The notes under the pieces: generated by a model
Told to the model about the DNA's origin: nothing
The model's input: the letters and a program-made list of their open reading frames with translations, nothing else
The model's database searches: none
Position numbers and translations under genes: made by a program
From: Mycobacterium sp. ITM-2016-00317
Lineage (GTDB): Bacteria; Actinomycetota; Actinomycetes; Mycobacteriales; Mycobacteriaceae
DNA: 64,000 nt
Direction: 5' to 3'
NCBI RefSeq assembly: GCF_002968295.1
Contig: NZ_CP134399.1
Coordinates: 4,216,001-4,280,000 of the forward strand
Shown: positions 27,069 through 36,255 of the stretch, one piece after another
Position numbering within the stretch: position 1 is the stretch's first letter
How the letters are laid out: the number at the start of each line of letters is the position of its first letter

Positions 27069-28316
27069 GTGGCGCTTGCTGTCAGTGCCGCTCACGGCGA
27101 GCAACCAGCCTCTGCACACCGTTACCACCGTCCCGACGTTCAAGGGCTACGCGCGATCGCGGTGCTGGTCGTCATCCTCGATCACGTCGGCATGCCGGGA
27201 TTCGCAGGCGGTTTCGTCGGCGTCGATGTCTTCTTCGTGATCTCCGGTTACGTGATCACCGGGATGCTGCTGCGCAAGTCCACCCAGCCGCGCGGCGCAT
27301 GGTCCTTCGACTTCCTCGACTTCTACGCCAGACGGGCTCGGCGGATCGTCCCGGCCGCCACCCTGGTCATCGTCCTCACCGTGATCGCGACCTTCGAACT
27401 CACCAACTTCCTGCGCGGCGCCCGGGTACTGCCGGACGCGACGGCGTCGTCGTTGTTCCTCGCCAACTTCCACTTCATCGCGACCGGCACCGACTACGCC
27501 CGACTCGGTGCCGATCCCTCTCCGCTGCAGCACTATTGGTCACTTGCGGTGGAGGAGCAGTTTTACCTGGTCTGGCCACTGCTGGTGATCCTGGCGATCG
27601 CCGTCGCGGCCCGATGGCGCCGGGCGACGCTGCGCCGGGTGCTGTTCGGGCTTCTGGTCGCGATCGTGGCGGGCAGCTACCTGTCGTCGATCGTGACGAC
27701 CTCCGTCAACGGGGTAGCGGCTTTCTACTCACCGCTGACCCGGGCGTGGGAGTTGGCCATCGGCTGCCTGATCGCGGTGGCCCAACCGTGGCTGGCGGCC
27801 AAGATCTCGGCGAGCACGGCCCTGGCCACCTCCCTGAGTTGCTCCGGTGTCGCGGCGATCGCCTGGTCGGTCCTCTCCCTCGATGACACCAGCCGTTTTC
27901 CGGGGTGGGTCGCCGTAGTCCCGGTGCTCGGCGCCGCGGCGATCCTCGTCGCGGGGATGAGCGCGCAGCGCACGGTCCCGGCCGCCGTGCTGGGCAACCG
28001 GGCCTTCGGTTACGTCGGCGACATCTCCTATTCGCTCTATCTGGTGCACTGGCCGATCTTCGTCATCACCGCCGCCCGCATCGGCGACGACTTCGCCCTC
28101 CCCGTGCAACTGCTCCTCATCGGTGCGACCTTCGCCGCCGCCGCGGTCATGTACCACGCATTCGAGGATCCGATCCGTCGGTCACGCGCACTCGTGACCC
28201 GGCCATGGTTGAGTCTGGCCATCATCCCGGCGAGCATCGCCGTCGTGTTCGCGGTCGCGGCATTCGAGAGGTACCGGTGGTCCCTGCCTGTTCCCCTTGT
28301 CCAGCAATTGTTCTGA
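27069..28316 (+). CDS. Acyltransferase 3 family membrane protein (OafA type)
   Basis: A 415-residue membrane O-acyltransferase with about ten segments. Conserved blocks are YHRPDVQGLRAIAVLVVILDH (the catalytic His lies in this helix), FVGVDVFFVISGYVITGML, RRARRIVPA and HYWSLAVEEQFYLVWP. Family members transfer acetyl or other short acyl groups onto sugars, peptidoglycan or lipids. There is no fused SGNH domain; instead an SGNH lipoprotein is encoded 23 bases downstream. The GTG start 27069 gives a short cytosolic tail. The iron box upstream is unusual for this family and suggests an iron-starvation envelope or siderophore modification. Confidence 0.9.
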   Translation: MALAVSAAHGEQPASAHRYHRPDVQGLRAIAVLVVILDHVGMPGFAGGFVGVDVFFVISGYVITGMLLRKSTQPRGAWSFDFLDFYARRARRIVPAATLVIVLTVIATFELTNFLRGARVLPDATASSLFLANFHFIATGTDYARLGADPSPLQHYWSLAVEEQFYLVWPLLVILAIAVAARWRRATLRRVLFGLLVAIVAGSYLSSIVTTSVNGVAAFYSPLTRAWELAIGCLIAVAQPWLAAKISASTALATSLSCSGVAAIAWSVLSLDDTSRFPGWVAVVPVLGAAAILVAGMSAQRTVPAAVLGNRAFGYVGDISYSLYLVHWPIFVITAARIGDDFALPVQLLLIGATFAAAAVMYHAFEDPIRRSRALVTRPWLSLAIIPASIAVVFAVAAFERYRWSLPVPLVQQLF

Positions 28317-28339
28317 GTGTTCTGCGAAAGGATCGATGA

Positions 28340-29335
28340 ATGGCGATGCGCTTGCCCACCACGGCCATTGCGGGCGTGGCGATGTGCACTGCATTGATGC
28401 TGGCCGGCTGTCAGGCCGTGGTGGCCGACCAGACGGCTCCGGTCGCGGAAACGGAATCAGCGCCCGCCCCTGCGGCGATACCCCAAGCCGAGGTATTGCG
28501 GGCGGTGCAGGCCGCGACCGAATTGCGTGACCTCCCGGCGGGTATCACCAACGACGAACTGCTGGCTGCCAGCGGCGACTACACCGACCAGTGGTCGATC
28601 GAGGGATGCGAACCATCGCTGACGGAAAGTCGGCTCGACGACATCGGCCCCTGCACCCTCGGCGACACCACCAGCGAGCGAACCATGGTGTTGATCGGCG
28701 ACTCCGCCGCATCGATGTGGCACCGCGCCCTCGATCTCATCGGCCAACGCAACGGTTGGCGGGTGATCGTGTTGGCCAAGAGCAACTGCGGACCCGCGTC
28801 GCTGACCTACTACCAGTGGCAGCTGGAGCGCGCCTACACCGAATGCGATGACTGGCAGCAGTGGCGGATGGAGATCATCGGTCAGGAAAGGGCCGAGATC
28901 GTCGTGATGGCCGGGTTCTTCGACGGCGGAAATCAGGGCCCCGGCAAGGACACGACCCCGGAGGTCTGGCGCGACGCCCTCGTAAAGACGATCAGAGCAC
29001 TACCCGAGGGTACGAAGACGTTCATGCTCGGCAACATTCCGCGTCCGCCGGAAAGTCCGTCCGAGTGTGTGGCCGACAATCCCACCGATCTCACCCGGTG
29101 TGCCGTGCCGGCGGTCGAGGTGCTGCCGAATCAGGAGGGCTGGTCGGGTGCAGCAGAACTCACCGGCCAGACCTACGTCGACGTCGATCCGTGGTTCTGC
29201 GCCGAGGTCTGCCCGGCCGTGATCGCCGACCACCTCGTCTACTCCGGCAAGCATCACATCACCGCGCAGACCGCCCAGTACCTGTCGGGATCCATCGAGG
29301 AGGTCATGGCACCGGCGCTGACTGTGCCGCGCTGA
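28340..29335 (+). CDS. SGNH-type lipoprotein partner of the acyltransferase
   Basis: A 331-residue lipoprotein: signal peptide with lipobox LMLAGC (Cys24), Pro/Ala linker, then an SGNH-hydrolase-like domain. Block I is MVLIGDSAASMW, with nucleophile Ser122, and the C-terminal block is ADHLVYSGKHHITAQTAQYL, with an Asp/His pair. Many acyltransferase 3 proteins carry such a domain fused at the C-terminus (OatA, Rv0111 type); here it is a separate anchored protein in the same operon. Three cysteine pairs suggest an oxidised, extracytoplasmic domain. It probably completes the acyl transfer outside the membrane. Confidence 0.82.
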   Translation: MAMRLPTTAIAGVAMCTALMLAGCQAVVADQTAPVAETESAPAPAAIPQAEVLRAVQAATELRDLPAGITNDELLAASGDYTDQWSIEGCEPSLTESRLDDIGPCTLGDTTSERTMVLIGDSAASMWHRALDLIGQRNGWRVIVLAKSNCGPASLTYYQWQLERAYTECDDWQQWRMEIIGQERAEIVVMAGFFDGGNQGPGKDTTPEVWRDALVKTIRALPEGTKTFMLGNIPRPPESPSECVADNPTDLTRCAVPAVEVLPNQEGWSGAAELTGQTYVDVDPWFCAEVCPAVIADHLVYSGKHHITAQTAQYLSGSIEEVMAPALTVPR

Positions 29336-29336
29336 C

Positions 29337-29933
29337 TCAGTCGGGAACGGCGGCGGGGTCCGGCACGACGACCGCGAACAGGTCCGAGAGGGCGGCGAGG
29401 CTGGCGGACTGCAACGACGCGGCAGGCACCGTCTCGCCACCCACTACCGGCAGCGCACGGGTAGCGGTCGCCGAGGCGACCACTGTCGGCGCGTAGCCGA
29501 GATTGAACGCGCCGCGGGCGGTCGAGTTCACACACATGTGTGTCATGAAGCCGGCCAGCACGAGGTTGGACACGTTCGCCGCCTTGAGCCGCTCGTCCAG
29601 GTCGGTCTGCACGAACGAGTTCGGATAGTTCTTCACCACCACGGGTTCGTCGCCGCGCGGGGCCACCTGCTCGACGATCGCCCCGCTCTCCCCCGAGATG
29701 TCGTACAGTCCGCCGCCGTCGTCGTGCTGGATGTGGATCACGGGGATGCCCGCCGTGCGGGCGCGGTCCAGCAGGGCCGCCGCCTCGTCCAGCGCGGCCT
29801 GCACACCCTCGAGTTCCATCACGCCACGGGTGTAGGTGTTCTGGCAGTCGATGAGGACGAGCGCCGAATCGGAGAGACCGGCGGGCGCCAGAGGCAGCCC
29901 GGCCAACGAGCGCAGGGTCGGAAGGTCTGACAT
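29337..29933 (-). CDS. Isochorismatase-family cysteine hydrolase
   Basis: A 198-residue hydrolase. The triad appears as Asp in LVLIDCQNTY, Lys in VVVKNYPNSF and the nucleophile Cys in GFMTHMCVNSTARGA. The family includes nicotinamidases, ureidoacrylate hydrolases and true isochorismatases. Siderophore biosynthesis would need isochorismatase, but no such genes are near, so a generic amide hydrolase is more likely. Its stop lies one base from the SGNH lipoprotein stop (convergent). Confidence 0.88.
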   Translation of the reverse strand: MSDLPTLRSLAGLPLAPAGLSDSALVLIDCQNTYTRGVMELEGVQAALDEAAALLDRARTAGIPVIHIQHDDGGGLYDISGESGAIVEQVAPRGDEPVVVKNYPNSFVQTDLDERLKAANVSNLVLAGFMTHMCVNSTARGAFNLGYAPTVVASATATRALPVVGGETVPAASLQSASLAALSDLFAVVVPDPAAVPD

Positions 29934-29972
29934 CGTCGCAGCCTACTGCGGATCAGGCCCGCGGTGTCGGGA

Positions 29973-30584
29973 TCAGGCGGCACCCATGTCGGTGCAGTCC
30001 AGCCAGCGCCCGTCCTCGCGGACGAACGGGGTGATGTCCGTACTCGTCTGCGGGGCGCTGTCCCCCATCACACGGGTGACGGTGACGTCCGCGGTGGCGT
30101 TCTCCCCGTCGACCTCGATGTTGTCCACACCGTCGACGGTCAGGGTGGTCGATTCGGTCATCAGGTCCAGCATGGCTACCCGGTAGGCCGGCTCCTCGTA
30201 GTCGACGAGCGCCCGAGCCGCGCGGTCGAGGGTTTCCGTCCGGACCGCGCCGCCGAACTGTTCGGCCAGCAGTTGAGACATCTCCGGCACGGTCAGCGAC
30301 GTCACCTCCTCGCGGGTACCGAACGTGTCGATCGGCGGGACCAGGTGGGCGGCCGGATCGGCAGCGCGCTCGCGGAACTTCGCGCATGTCAACTCCGCCA
30401 ACGCTTTCCAGTCGCCGTCCGAGAACGCGTCGGCCTGGGCTTCGACCAGTTCGCGGATCTGACGCTGATCGTCGGCCTGCGACGCCGGCGGCACCGACGG
30501 TGCGCTGGTGTCGGCGGAATCCGAACCGCATCCGGCGAGTGCGAGCACCGTTGCGGCGATGGCGACGTGGATGGTCCGGGCCAT
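29973..30584 (-). CDS. Putative lipoprotein of unknown function
   Basis: A 203-residue protein. ATG 30584 is chosen because GAGGGG precedes it and it starts the signal peptide directly (MARTIHVAIAATVLALAGC; lipidated Cys19). The mature part has a helical segment (RQIRELVEAQADAFSDGDWK) followed by a mixed alpha/beta part, like an NTF2/DUF4878-type domain with one Cys near CAKFRE and another near the end (LDCTDMG). No partner gene explains it; it sits between the cysteine hydrolase and cysQ on the same strand. Confidence 0.7.
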   Translation of the reverse strand: MARTIHVAIAATVLALAGCGSDSADTSAPSVPPASQADDQRQIRELVEAQADAFSDGDWKALAELTCAKFRERAADPAAHLVPPIDTFGTREEVTSLTVPEMSQLLAEQFGGAVRTETLDRAARALVDYEEPAYRVAMLDLMTESTTLTVDGVDNIEVDGENATADVTVTRVMGDSAPQTSTDITPFVREDGRWLDCTDMGAA

Positions 30585-30662
30585 GGCATCCCCTCGACTA
30601 GCTACCCTGCGTCGCACTCTACCGACGGCCGTGCGCCTTCTGTCGAGATTGCGCCCAGCGGC

Positions 30663-31406
30663 CTAGCCGGCGGTGACCGCGAGCACCGCGTCGGCGAATT
30701 CCGGCCGGCACACGATCAGATCGGGCAGCCTGGGATCGCGCTGGTTGTAGCGCAGTGGGGAGCCGTCGATCCGCGAGGTGAACAGGCCCGCGGCCCGCGC
30801 GACCGCCACCGGGGCGGCCGAATCCCATTCGTACTGCCCGCCGGCGTGCACGTACACGTCGGCCAGGCCCTGCACCACCGAGGCGACTTTGGCTCCGGCC
30901 GAACCCATTTCGACGAGCGTGCCGTTCAGTGCGTCCTTGACCTGCAGCGCCACGGCCGGCGGCCTGGTGCGCGAGACCACCACGCGCGGTGGGCCGGACG
31001 ACGCCTGCGGCAGCGGCACGGTCGGGGTGGCCAGGGTGACTCCCTGCGCGGGCAACGCGACCGCCCCGGCGACCAGTTCGCCGGATTCCCACAACGCGAC
31101 GTGCACGGCCCAGTCGGTCCGGCCCAGCTCGGAGAACTCCCGCGTCCCGTCGAGAGGGTCGACGATCCACACCCGCTCCGCGGACAGCCGCGCCGGATCG
31201 GTGTCTTCGGCCGGGCCCTCCTCGGACAGCACCGCGTCCTGCGGCCGCTCGGCGGTCAGCGCGGCCAGCAGGAAATCATGGGACTGCTTGTCCCCCTGCG
31301 CTTTGCGCTCTTCGGCCGATGCCCCGGCCAGCTCACCACGGATGTCGAGCAGCAGGTTCCCGGCTTCGGTCGCCAGCCGCCCGGCGAGCGCGTGGTCGTC
31401 GGTCAC
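30663..31406 (-). CDS. cysQ: 3'(2'),5'-bisphosphate nucleotidase CysQ
   Basis: Removes PAP, the by-product of sulfate activation; 247 residues of the inositol monophosphatase family. Metal-binding motif DPLDGTREF and the C-terminal YEWDSAAPVAVARAAG are present. The GTG start at 31406 overlaps the cysNC stop as GTGA, so it is made with the sulfate-activation enzymes. In M. tuberculosis cysQ (Rv2131c) lies elsewhere, so this operon is a tighter grouping. Confidence 0.93.
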   Translation of the reverse strand: MTDDHALAGRLATEAGNLLLDIRGELAGASAEERKAQGDKQSHDFLLAALTAERPQDAVLSEEGPAEDTDPARLSAERVWIVDPLDGTREFSELGRTDWAVHVALWESGELVAGAVALPAQGVTLATPTVPLPQASSGPPRVVVSRTRPPAVALQVKDALNGTLVEMGSAGAKVASVVQGLADVYVHAGGQYEWDSAAPVAVARAAGLFTSRIDGSPLRYNQRDPRLPDLIVCRPEFADAVLAVTAG

Positions 31407-33259
31407 CGCGCGCGGCCTTCGAGCAACTCGATCACCGCTACGGCGTGCTCGTCGGGGGTGCGGTCCGAGGTGAGCCGCAGGTCGGGATTCTTAGGCCGCT
31501 GGTACGGGCTGTCGATCCCGGTGAAGTGGGTGATCTCACCGGCCCGGGCCTTGGCGTAGAGCCCCTTCGGGTCCCGTCGCTCGCAGTCCTCCAACGGGGT
31601 GTCGCAGAACACCTCGAAGAATTCCACGCCGGCGTCGGTGGCCACCTTGCGCGCCACTTCGCGGTGCTCGGCCAGCGGGCTGATCGCGGGCACAAGCACC
31701 ACCTGGCCGGAATCGGCGAGGATCGCCGCGACGTGGGCGAGCCTGCGCAGGTTCTCGGCCCGATCGGCCATCGAGAACCCGAGGTCGGAGTTCAGGCCGT
31801 GACGGAGGTTGTCGCCGTCGAGAACATAGGCAGGCACACCCTTTTCGAGCAGCTTCTGCTCGACCAGCATGGCCACCGACGACTTGCCAGACCCCGACAG
31901 GCCGGTGAACCAGATGGTCCGGCCCTTGGTCAGGCGGTCCTCGGGACGGCACAGCGACTCGTGACGGACGGTGTTCGGGCTGGCGGCCCGGGCGGTGCCG
32001 TCACGCAGCACCATGCCCGCGGCGATGGTGCCGTTGGTGTTCGGGTCGATCAGGATGAACGAGCCGGTGGCCGCGTTGCGGCTGTACTCGTCGAGCAGCA
32101 ACGGCACCTGCGAGCGCAGCGAGATCCGGCCCAGCTCATTGAGTTTCAGAGCCGTCGCGGTCTTGTCGCGGTGCAGGGTGTTCACGTCGAGGCGGTAGTC
32201 CAGACCCATCACCTTCACCCGCGTGGTGCGGGTGGTGTGCTTGATCAGGTAGTCCCGGCCGGGTTCGAGCGCGACCTCGTCGGCCATCCAGCACACTGTG
32301 GCGTCGAAGTCCTGCGTGACGCGGGGCTGGTTGTTGGGCCGGGCGATCATGTCGCCGCGCGAGACGTCGATGTCGTCGGCCAGGCTCACCGACACCGCCA
32401 TCGGCGGGAAGGCCTCCTCGACCGGCCCGGAGGGGCCCTCGATCGCCGAGATCCTGCTGGGCTTTCCGGCCGGCAGCACCACCACCTCGTCGCCGACGCG
32501 CATCACGCCGCTGGCGATGGTGCCTGCGTAGCTGCGGTGGTCGTGGTGTTCGCGGGTCTGTGGACGGATCACGTACTGGACCGGGAACCGGACGTCGACC
32601 AGGTTGCGGTCCCCCGCGATGTAGACCTCTTCGAGATGGGTCAGCAGGGACGGACCCTCGTACCAGGGCGTGACGTCGGACTTGGTGACCACGTTGTCGC
32701 CGTTGAGTGCCGACAGCGGGATCGTCATGACGTCGTGGATGTCCAGGCGCGCGGCGAAATCATGGAAGTCGTCGCGGATCTTCTCGAACTGCTCTCTGTC
32801 CCAGCCGATCAGATCCATCTTGTTGACCGCGAGCACGATGTGCCGGATGCCCAGCAGCGAGGCCAGGAACGCGTGCCTGCGCGACTGCTCGAGCAGCCCG
32901 TGCCGGGCGTCGACGAGCACGATGGCCAGCTGCGCGGTCGACGTGCCGGTCACCATGTTGCGGGTGTACTGCAGGTGTCCGGGCGTGTCGGCGATGATGA
33001 ATTTCCGCTTGGCCGTGGCGAAGTAGCGGTACGCGACGTCGATCGTGATGCCCTGCTCACGCTCGGCGCGCAGGCCGTCGGTCACCAGGGCCAGGTCGGT
33101 GTAGTCGTTGCCCCGCTCCTTGGAGGTGCGTTCGACCGCGGCGAGCTGATCCTCCATGACGGCCTTGGAGTCGAAGAGCAGCCGGCCGATCAGCGTGGAC
33201 TTGCCGTCGTCGACCGAACCCGCGGTCGCGATGCGCAGAAGCGTCATCGAGCTGCCCAT
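31403..33259 (-). CDS. cysN: Bifunctional sulfate adenylyltransferase GTPase subunit / APS kinase (CysNC)
   Basis: A 618-residue fusion. Residues 1-430 are the GTPase subunit of ATP sulfurylase: AGSVDDGKST P-loop, ITIDVAYRYF, DTPGH and NKMDL. Residues about 440-618 are APS kinase: GLSGSGKSSVA P-loop, DGDNLRHGLNSDLGFS, then KGLYAKARAGEI. Together with CysD it makes PAPS from sulfate and ATP. ATG 33259 overlaps the cysD stop by one base, and cysQ overlaps its end. The fusion is the normal form in mycobacteria. Confidence 0.96.
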   Translation of the reverse strand: MGSSMTLLRIATAGSVDDGKSTLIGRLLFDSKAVMEDQLAAVERTSKERGNDYTDLALVTDGLRAEREQGITIDVAYRYFATAKRKFIIADTPGHLQYTRNMVTGTSTAQLAIVLVDARHGLLEQSRRHAFLASLLGIRHIVLAVNKMDLIGWDREQFEKIRDDFHDFAARLDIHDVMTIPLSALNGDNVVTKSDVTPWYEGPSLLTHLEEVYIAGDRNLVDVRFPVQYVIRPQTREHHDHRSYAGTIASGVMRVGDEVVVLPAGKPSRISAIEGPSGPVEEAFPPMAVSVSLADDIDVSRGDMIARPNNQPRVTQDFDATVCWMADEVALEPGRDYLIKHTTRTTRVKVMGLDYRLDVNTLHRDKTATALKLNELGRISLRSQVPLLLDEYSRNAATGSFILIDPNTNGTIAAGMVLRDGTARAASPNTVRHESLCRPEDRLTKGRTIWFTGLSGSGKSSVAMLVEQKLLEKGVPAYVLDGDNLRHGLNSDLGFSMADRAENLRRLAHVAAILADSGQVVLVPAISPLAEHREVARKVATDAGVEFFEVFCDTPLEDCERRDPKGLYAKARAGEITHFTGIDSPYQRPKNPDLRLTSDRTPDEHAVAVIELLEGRAR

Positions 33260-34188
33260 CAGAAATACCCCTCGCGCTTGCGGTCTTCCATCCCGGCCTC
33301 CGAGATGCGGTCGTCGGCGCGAGTGGCGCCGCGTTCGGTCAGTCGCGAGATCGCGGTTTCGGCGATGACCTCCGACACCGTCGCCGCGGTGGACTCCACG
33401 CAACCGGTGCACGTCACGTCGCCGACGGTGCGGAAACGCACGGTCTTCTCGATGATCGGCTCGTCCTTGCGCGGCTGCAGGTACTTGTGCACGGCGAGCA
33501 GCATGCCGTCGCGCTCGAACACCTGGCGCCGGTGCGCGTAGTAGATGGCGGGCAGCTTGATCTTCTCGGCCCCGATGTAGGACCAGATGTCGAATTCGGT
33601 CCAGTTCGACAGCGGGAACGCGCGGATGTGCTCGCCTTTGCGGTGCCTGCCGTTGTAGAGGTTCCACAGCTCGGGACGCTGGTTCTTCGGATCCCACTGG
33701 CCGAACTCATCACGGAAGCTGAACACCCGCTCCTTCGCGCGTGCCTTCTCTTCGTCGCGGCGGGCGCCGCCGAAGGCCGCGTCGAACTTGTTCTCCCGGA
33801 TCGCGCGCAGCAGGGTGAACGTCTGCATCGGGTTGCGCGACGGGATGGTCTCCACCACCCGCCCGGCGTCGATGTCGTCCTGCACCTTGGCCACCACCAG
33901 GCGCACGCCGGACTCGGCGACCAGGTCGTCGCGGGCCTGCAGCACTTCGTCGAAGTTGTGGCCGGTGTCGACGTGCATCACCGGGAACGGCAGCCGGCCC
34001 GGCGCGAACGCCTTGATCGCCAGGTGCAGCATCACGATGGAGTCCTTGCCGCCGGAGAACAACAGCACCGGCTTCTCGAACTCCGCGGCCACCTCGCGGA
34101 TGATGTGGATGGCCTCGGCCTCGAGGGCACGTAGATGGCTCAGCTCGTAGCGCCCGGCAGTGACGGTGAGCTCGTCGGTGGCGGTCAT
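33259..34188 (-). CDS. cysD: Sulfate adenylyltransferase subunit 2
   Basis: Catalytic subunit of ATP sulfurylase, 309 residues, normal length. The PP-loop ATP-pyrophosphatase motif is LLFSGGKDSIVML, followed by HVDTGHNFDEV, GGARRDEEKARAKERVFSFR and the CTGCVES region. ATG 34188, preceded by GAGG, is chosen over an upstream start 27 codons earlier because the family begins at MTATDELTV-like sequence. It heads the cysD-cysNC-cysQ operon. Confidence 0.96.
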   Translation of the reverse strand: MTATDELTVTAGRYELSHLRALEAEAIHIIREVAAEFEKPVLLFSGGKDSIVMLHLAIKAFAPGRLPFPVMHVDTGHNFDEVLQARDDLVAESGVRLVVAKVQDDIDAGRVVETIPSRNPMQTFTLLRAIRENKFDAAFGGARRDEEKARAKERVFSFRDEFGQWDPKNQRPELWNLYNGRHRKGEHIRAFPLSNWTEFDIWSYIGAEKIKLPAIYYAHRRQVFERDGMLLAVHKYLQPRKDEPIIEKTVRFRTVGDVTCTGCVESTAATVSEVIAETAISRLTERGATRADDRISEAGMEDRKREGYF

Positions 34189-34240
34189 GGATACCTCATA
34201 AAGTTGGTAGGTTTGACCAGAATTACGCGCATAACCGGGA

Positions 34241-34269
34241 ATTGTGCCGCAGGCCGTGCGGTGTGTCAA
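34241..34269 (-). promoter_or_regulatory. SigA-type promoter of the cysD operon
   Basis: On the minus strand the -35 hexamer is TTGACA (34269-34264), the spacer is 17 bases and the -10 hexamer is CACAAT (34246-34241), about 53 bases before the cysD ATG. The perfect -35 is rare in mycobacteria and implies strong or activator-independent expression, unless repressed. A dyad-poor AT-richer leader follows; no known sulfur operator was recognised. Confidence 0.65.
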
Positions 34270-34365
34270 CGAATTGGGCCGATCGCCTCCATCTCGCAGC
34301 GCCGAGACTGAAGATATGCGCGGATTCCGGCCCGTTCGTCGAGCACAACCTCAGATTCGGCGGGA

Positions 34366-36255
34366 TCAGGGCTGCAAGTCGTAGACGGTCGCCCCGCCGA
34401 CGTCTGCCGGGCGGAAGCTCTGCTCGACCCACGTGGTGATCTGTGCCGCCGATCCGGTGTCACCGCCCGGCCCGCGGTGCCCGCCGGCGATGAAGTACCT
34501 GACCTGGCCGTCTGCGACGTACTGCTGGAACTGTTCCAGCGTCGGCGAATCGTCGCTGCCGGTGAAACCACCGACCGCCATCACCGAGGCCCCGGTCTGC
34601 AGTTGGAGATCACCGGCGGTCATGGATCCGACAGTGGCCGCTGCCCAGCGGTTGTCCGCTCCGGTCACCAACCGCTGCAGTTCGGCGTTGTCGGAGACCC
34701 TGGCGCCGGGACCGCGCGGACCTCCTGGGCCTCCTGGGCCGCCGAAGCCACCGTCGGGCCGGTCCGGGCCCGACATCGCAAGCGGGCCGTCGCCGGGATG
34801 GACCGCGGTCTCGATCGCGTACGCCAGCGGCGCGGCCGCGCCGAGCAGGAGCGCGGCGGCGACCACCGCGGCGGTGGCTCGGCCCAGCCGGTGCGCCCCG
34901 ACCGCCATCACGGCCGCCGCAACCACGATCGACCCCGCCGCCACCACCCACCGCAGCCACGGCTGCCAGTCCGGCGTGCGCGCGAGCAGGACGAACGCCC
35001 ATCCCCCAGTTGCCGCCGACATCGCCGCCAGCACCAGCCGAGCCGCGAGATCCGCTCGGCGGCGCCATAGTTCGACCGACGAGAGGCCGACGAGCGCCGC
35101 GATGCCCGGAGCCAACGCGACCGTGTAGTACGGGTGGATGATGCCGTCCATGAAGCTGAAGACGGCGCCGGTGACCAGCACCCAGCCGCCCCACATCAGC
35201 AGGCCGGCGCGAAGGACGTCGGTGCGGGCGGCGCGGCGGGTCAGCCACAGTCCCGCGACCAGCCCGATCAGCGCCGCGGGCAACAGCCACGACGCCTCGC
35301 CGCCCATCGAGGCACCGAAGAGCCTGCCGATGCCCGGGTCGCCACCGAAGAACAGATTGGCCCCGCCGCCGGGCCTGCCCGGGCCTCCGGGTGGGCCGTC
35401 CGGCCCGCCCGGCCCTGCACCCTCGCCGCCCATCACGCGCTGAATGCCGTTGTAGCCCAATGCGAGCTGCAGCAGGCTGTTGTCGGTGGAGCCGCCGATG
35501 TAGGGCCGCGAGTCCGCGGGCCACAGGCTGACCAGAGCCAGGAACGACCCTGCCGTCGCCACCATCGCGCCCGCACCGGCCGCCAGCAGGCCCACCCGTC
35601 GCCCGAGCCCGACCGGCGCGGCTACCAGGAAGGCCAGCGCCAGCCCGGGCACGACCAGGAACGCCTGCAGCATCTTGGTCAGGAACGCGACACCGAGCAC
35701 CACACCGGCCAGCACCACCCACCGGGATCGACCGTCGCCGATCGCCCGGACCATCAGGTAGGCGGCCACCACGAGCAGCAGCACCAGCAGCGCGTCGGGG
35801 TTGTTGAAGCGGAACATCGACGCCGCCACCGGGGTGACGGCCAGCGCGGCGCCGGCGATCAGGCCCGCGCCCGGGCCGCCCACGCGGCGCACCGCCGCGA
35901 ACAGCACCGCGACCGACGCGATCCCCATGAGCGCCTGCGGCAGCAGCATCGTGAACGGGCTGAACCCGAACAGCCTCCCGAACAACACCGTCACCCACAG
36001 CGCGGCGGGCGGCTTGTCCACGGTGATCGCGTTGCCGGGATCGAGGGACCCGAACAGCCAGGCCTTCCAATCCTGGGTGCCGGCCTGCGCGGCGGCGGCG
36101 TAGTACTGGTTGGCCCAGCCCGAGGAGCCGAGCCCGCAGAGGTAGAGCGCCGCGGTGGCGGCCAGCAGTGCGGCCAGCGCGGGCCACACCCAGCGCGGTC
36201 GCGCGGGTGCGGCGGCGGCGGTGGTGCGCGGCGCCAGGTCGGCGGTGGCGGTCAT
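34366..36255 (-). CDS. GT39-type polyprenyl-sugar glycosyltransferase (ArnT/YkcB-like)
   Basis: A 629-residue membrane glycosyltransferase of the PMT_2 family. The N-terminus has a membrane segment followed by the first extracytoplasmic loop NQYYAAAAQAGTQDWKAW and the block DPGNAITVDKPPAALW, with acidic catalytic residues. About 11 more membrane segments follow. A Gly/Pro-rich loop (GPGGPDGPPGGPGRPGGG) near residue 285 and a second near 515 flank extracytoplasmic parts. It uses polyprenyl-phosphate sugar made by the GT2 enzyme encoded just upstream (ATGA overlap). The acceptor is unknown. Confidence 0.87.
   Translation of the reverse strand: MTATADLAPRTTAAAAPARPRWVWPALAALLAATAALYLCGLGSSGWANQYYAAAAQAGTQDWKAWLFGSLDPGNAITVDKPPAALWVTVLFGRLFGFSPFTMLLPQALMGIASVAVLFAAVRRVGGPGAGLIAGAALAVTPVAASMFRFNNPDALLVLLLVVAAYLMVRAIGDGRSRWVVLAGVVLGVAFLTKMLQAFLVVPGLALAFLVAAPVGLGRRVGLLAAGAGAMVATAGSFLALVSLWPADSRPYIGGSTDNSLLQLALGYNGIQRVMGGEGAGPGGPDGPPGGPGRPGGGANLFFGGDPGIGRLFGASMGGEASWLLPAALIGLVAGLWLTRRAARTDVLRAGLLMWGGWVLVTGAVFSFMDGIIHPYYTVALAPGIAALVGLSSVELWRRRADLAARLVLAAMSAATGGWAFVLLARTPDWQPWLRWVVAAGSIVVAAAVMAVGAHRLGRATAAVVAAALLLGAAAPLAYAIETAVHPGDGPLAMSGPDRPDGGFGGPGGPGGPRGPGARVSDNAELQRLVTGADNRWAAATVGSMTAGDLQLQTGASVMAVGGFTGSDDSPTLEQFQQYVADGQVRYFIAGGHRGPGGDTGSAAQITTWVEQSFRPADVGGATVYDLQP

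Noticed and set aside
29337..29933. Isochorismatase-family gene as part of a siderophore pathway
   Set aside because: No isochorismate synthase, DHB or NRPS genes are near and the sequence fits a generic cysteine hydrolase.
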